Shown here: positions 62,853-64,000 of the stretch, one piece after another
Layout: each line of letters begins with the position of its first letter
How positions within the stretch are numbered: position 1 is the stretch's first letter
Assembly: GCA_013396915.1 (NCBI GenBank)
Contig: VWZL01000298.1
Location: 782,695-846,694 of the forward strand
DNA: 64,000 nucleotides
Source: Stercorarius parasiticus
Lineage: Eukaryota; Chordata; Aves; Charadriiformes; Stercorariidae
Direction: 5' to 3'
Position numbers and translations under genes: made by a program
The notes under the pieces: generated by a model
The model's input: only the letters and a program-made list of their open reading frames with translations
The model's database searches: none
Told to the model about the DNA's origin: nothing

Positions 62853-63639
62853 TGCAAATCTTGCATTCAAGTTGTAATAGTCTCACATCTGAAAGAACTG
62901 AAATGTAATAGTTTTATTCTGTAATATTTCTTAGGGTAAATCGTTAATGTGATTATATCAACATCAGTCTTGTATGGAAAGCTCAGATGCAAATATAGGA
63001 AAAAAAACTAAGAAAAGGTAAAGGGCTGGAACCTGTCCTATTTTTACTACAAATAATAAAACATCAAACTAGGAAAAAAAAATACTTGCGACAATTCATA
63101 CATTTGCAATTGAGAAAAGCCCTACAGCAGTTTTACAGCAAAGATGATCCAAGCTGAAATTTTGGTGTTTCATTTTTGGAATTTAAGATGAGACTATCTC
63201 AGGTAGCTTTTCCTGGGGCTTTAGCGACTTTCTAGGGAACCCTTAAATGGTACGCTTACAACCACAAATTGTTACTGTAATCAGTTGATGACTGAACTGT
63301 TTACTTAAAAAAAAAAAAATTAGGCATACGTGTACTTTGGGATTTTGTTTGTTTATATTCTCATCTTTCAGTGCTCCCTCCTTAGTTATACTGATTGTTT
63401 CAAGGAAAACTTGGTGTAATCCATTAGGTAATTGGCTTTTTTCATTCAAAGTTATTTTAAAGAACGGATAACTTTTTTTTTTTTACTGTAAAAGACTGCA
63501 TAATTCTATAAAGAAATAGTTATTAATGTCTCCTGCTATAAGGAATGGGTCTAAATCAAAGGGGCCTGAATAAAACTGAGATGAGTTCCAAAAGTTATAA
63601 TGGCTTGGAAAAGGCTATCTAAAAAGTAGAACTGGTGTG

Positions 63640-63670
63640 TGTATATATATATCTCATCAGATATATATAA
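63640..63670. repeat. TG/TA microsatellite
   Basis: TGTGTGTATATATATATCTC followed by a second ATATATATAA run. A simple repeat in the MBP intron. Confidence 0.8.
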
Positions 63671-64000
63671 ATCCAAGTTAAATAGTTGTGATGGTTATGT
63701 AAAAGAGAGAATGTTAAATTTTGGGAGAGATTATTATCTGATATTTTCGGATGTTCAAAAGAAATTTTACAAATAATGTCAGTATATAGCCAGGGTATTG
63801 ATGTATCTGAACTCCACTAAAAAGGTACAAGTGCACAGTGTGAAAATTAGATGTAAAAGGTAAATTTTTTATTTTTACCTGGGCGTCTGAAGAGCTCATT
63901 CCTTTTCTTAAATTGCAACATAAGAATTCTTACTACTGAAGTTTGCAAGCTGTTACTTGGTGCTGTGTATGTATGAAAAACAGCTCTACAATGAAGGATA

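Larger units (their letters stand above)
62388..64000 (-). other. MBP: MBP intron, partial
   Basis: AT-rich with A/C-rich low complexity near 62.76-62.85 kb and a TA run near 63640-63670. The preceding MBP exon (encoding GTLSKIFKL in other species) was not found here. Confidence 0.7.

Noticed and set aside
63880..63899. A - strand SSDAQ codon run followed by GTAAAA, like the VDAQ of an MBP exon
   Set aside because: No GTLSKIFKL or KGFKG context and no acceptor in the right place; a chance match.

Overview
The window is bird (or at least sauropsid) genomic DNA. It is AT-rich, carries CR1 LINE copies with the avian tail repeat (ATTCTATG)n and RT remnants, and its genes are split by GT-AG introns. 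No prokaryotic operon, rRNA, tRNA or CRISPR array was seen.

From about 1.3 kb to 57.0 kb, on the + strand, lies most of one gene: the orthologue of ZNF236, a very large C2H2 zinc-finger protein. I traced 28 coding exons by joining every exon in phase, giving about 1,721 continuous codons to a TGA at 57017-57019. Human ZNF236, from memory, has about 1,845 residues and 30 fingers. Here 25 fingers are visible, so the start codon and about five fingers lie upstream. Order along the protein: fingers 1-4, a Q/S-rich linker, fingers 5-12, a Q-rich linker, fingers 13-20, a long S/T/Q-rich region with a recurring TLTI-type motif, fingers 21-25, and an acidic tail. A further 72-base in-phase candidate exon lies at 9215-9286.

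The other gene is MBP (myelin basic protein), on the - strand. Only its last coding exon (62331-62387), its 3' UTR (to about 60.58 kb) and part of the preceding intron are present. ZNF236 and MBP are convergent, as in human 18q23, and this synteny supports both names. Their likely 3' ends may be only about 0.6 kb apart.

Introns and spacers hold CR1 copies at 10.2, 22.6, 39.2, 43.7, 45.2-47.8 and 55.6-56.5 kb. The last is interrupted by a 142-base assembly gap. There are older CR1/L3-like remnants, a foldback DNA-transposon remnant at 30.9-31.2 kb, simple repeats, and a decayed coding-like stretch on the - strand at 50.2-51.2 kb that may be a retropseudogene.

I see no novel multi-gene system. 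The points most worth following are the mirror-like order of duplicated finger blocks, the candidate cassette exon, two adjacent skippable exons with weak donors, the unidentified pseudogene-like tract, and the tight tail-to-tail gene arrangement.
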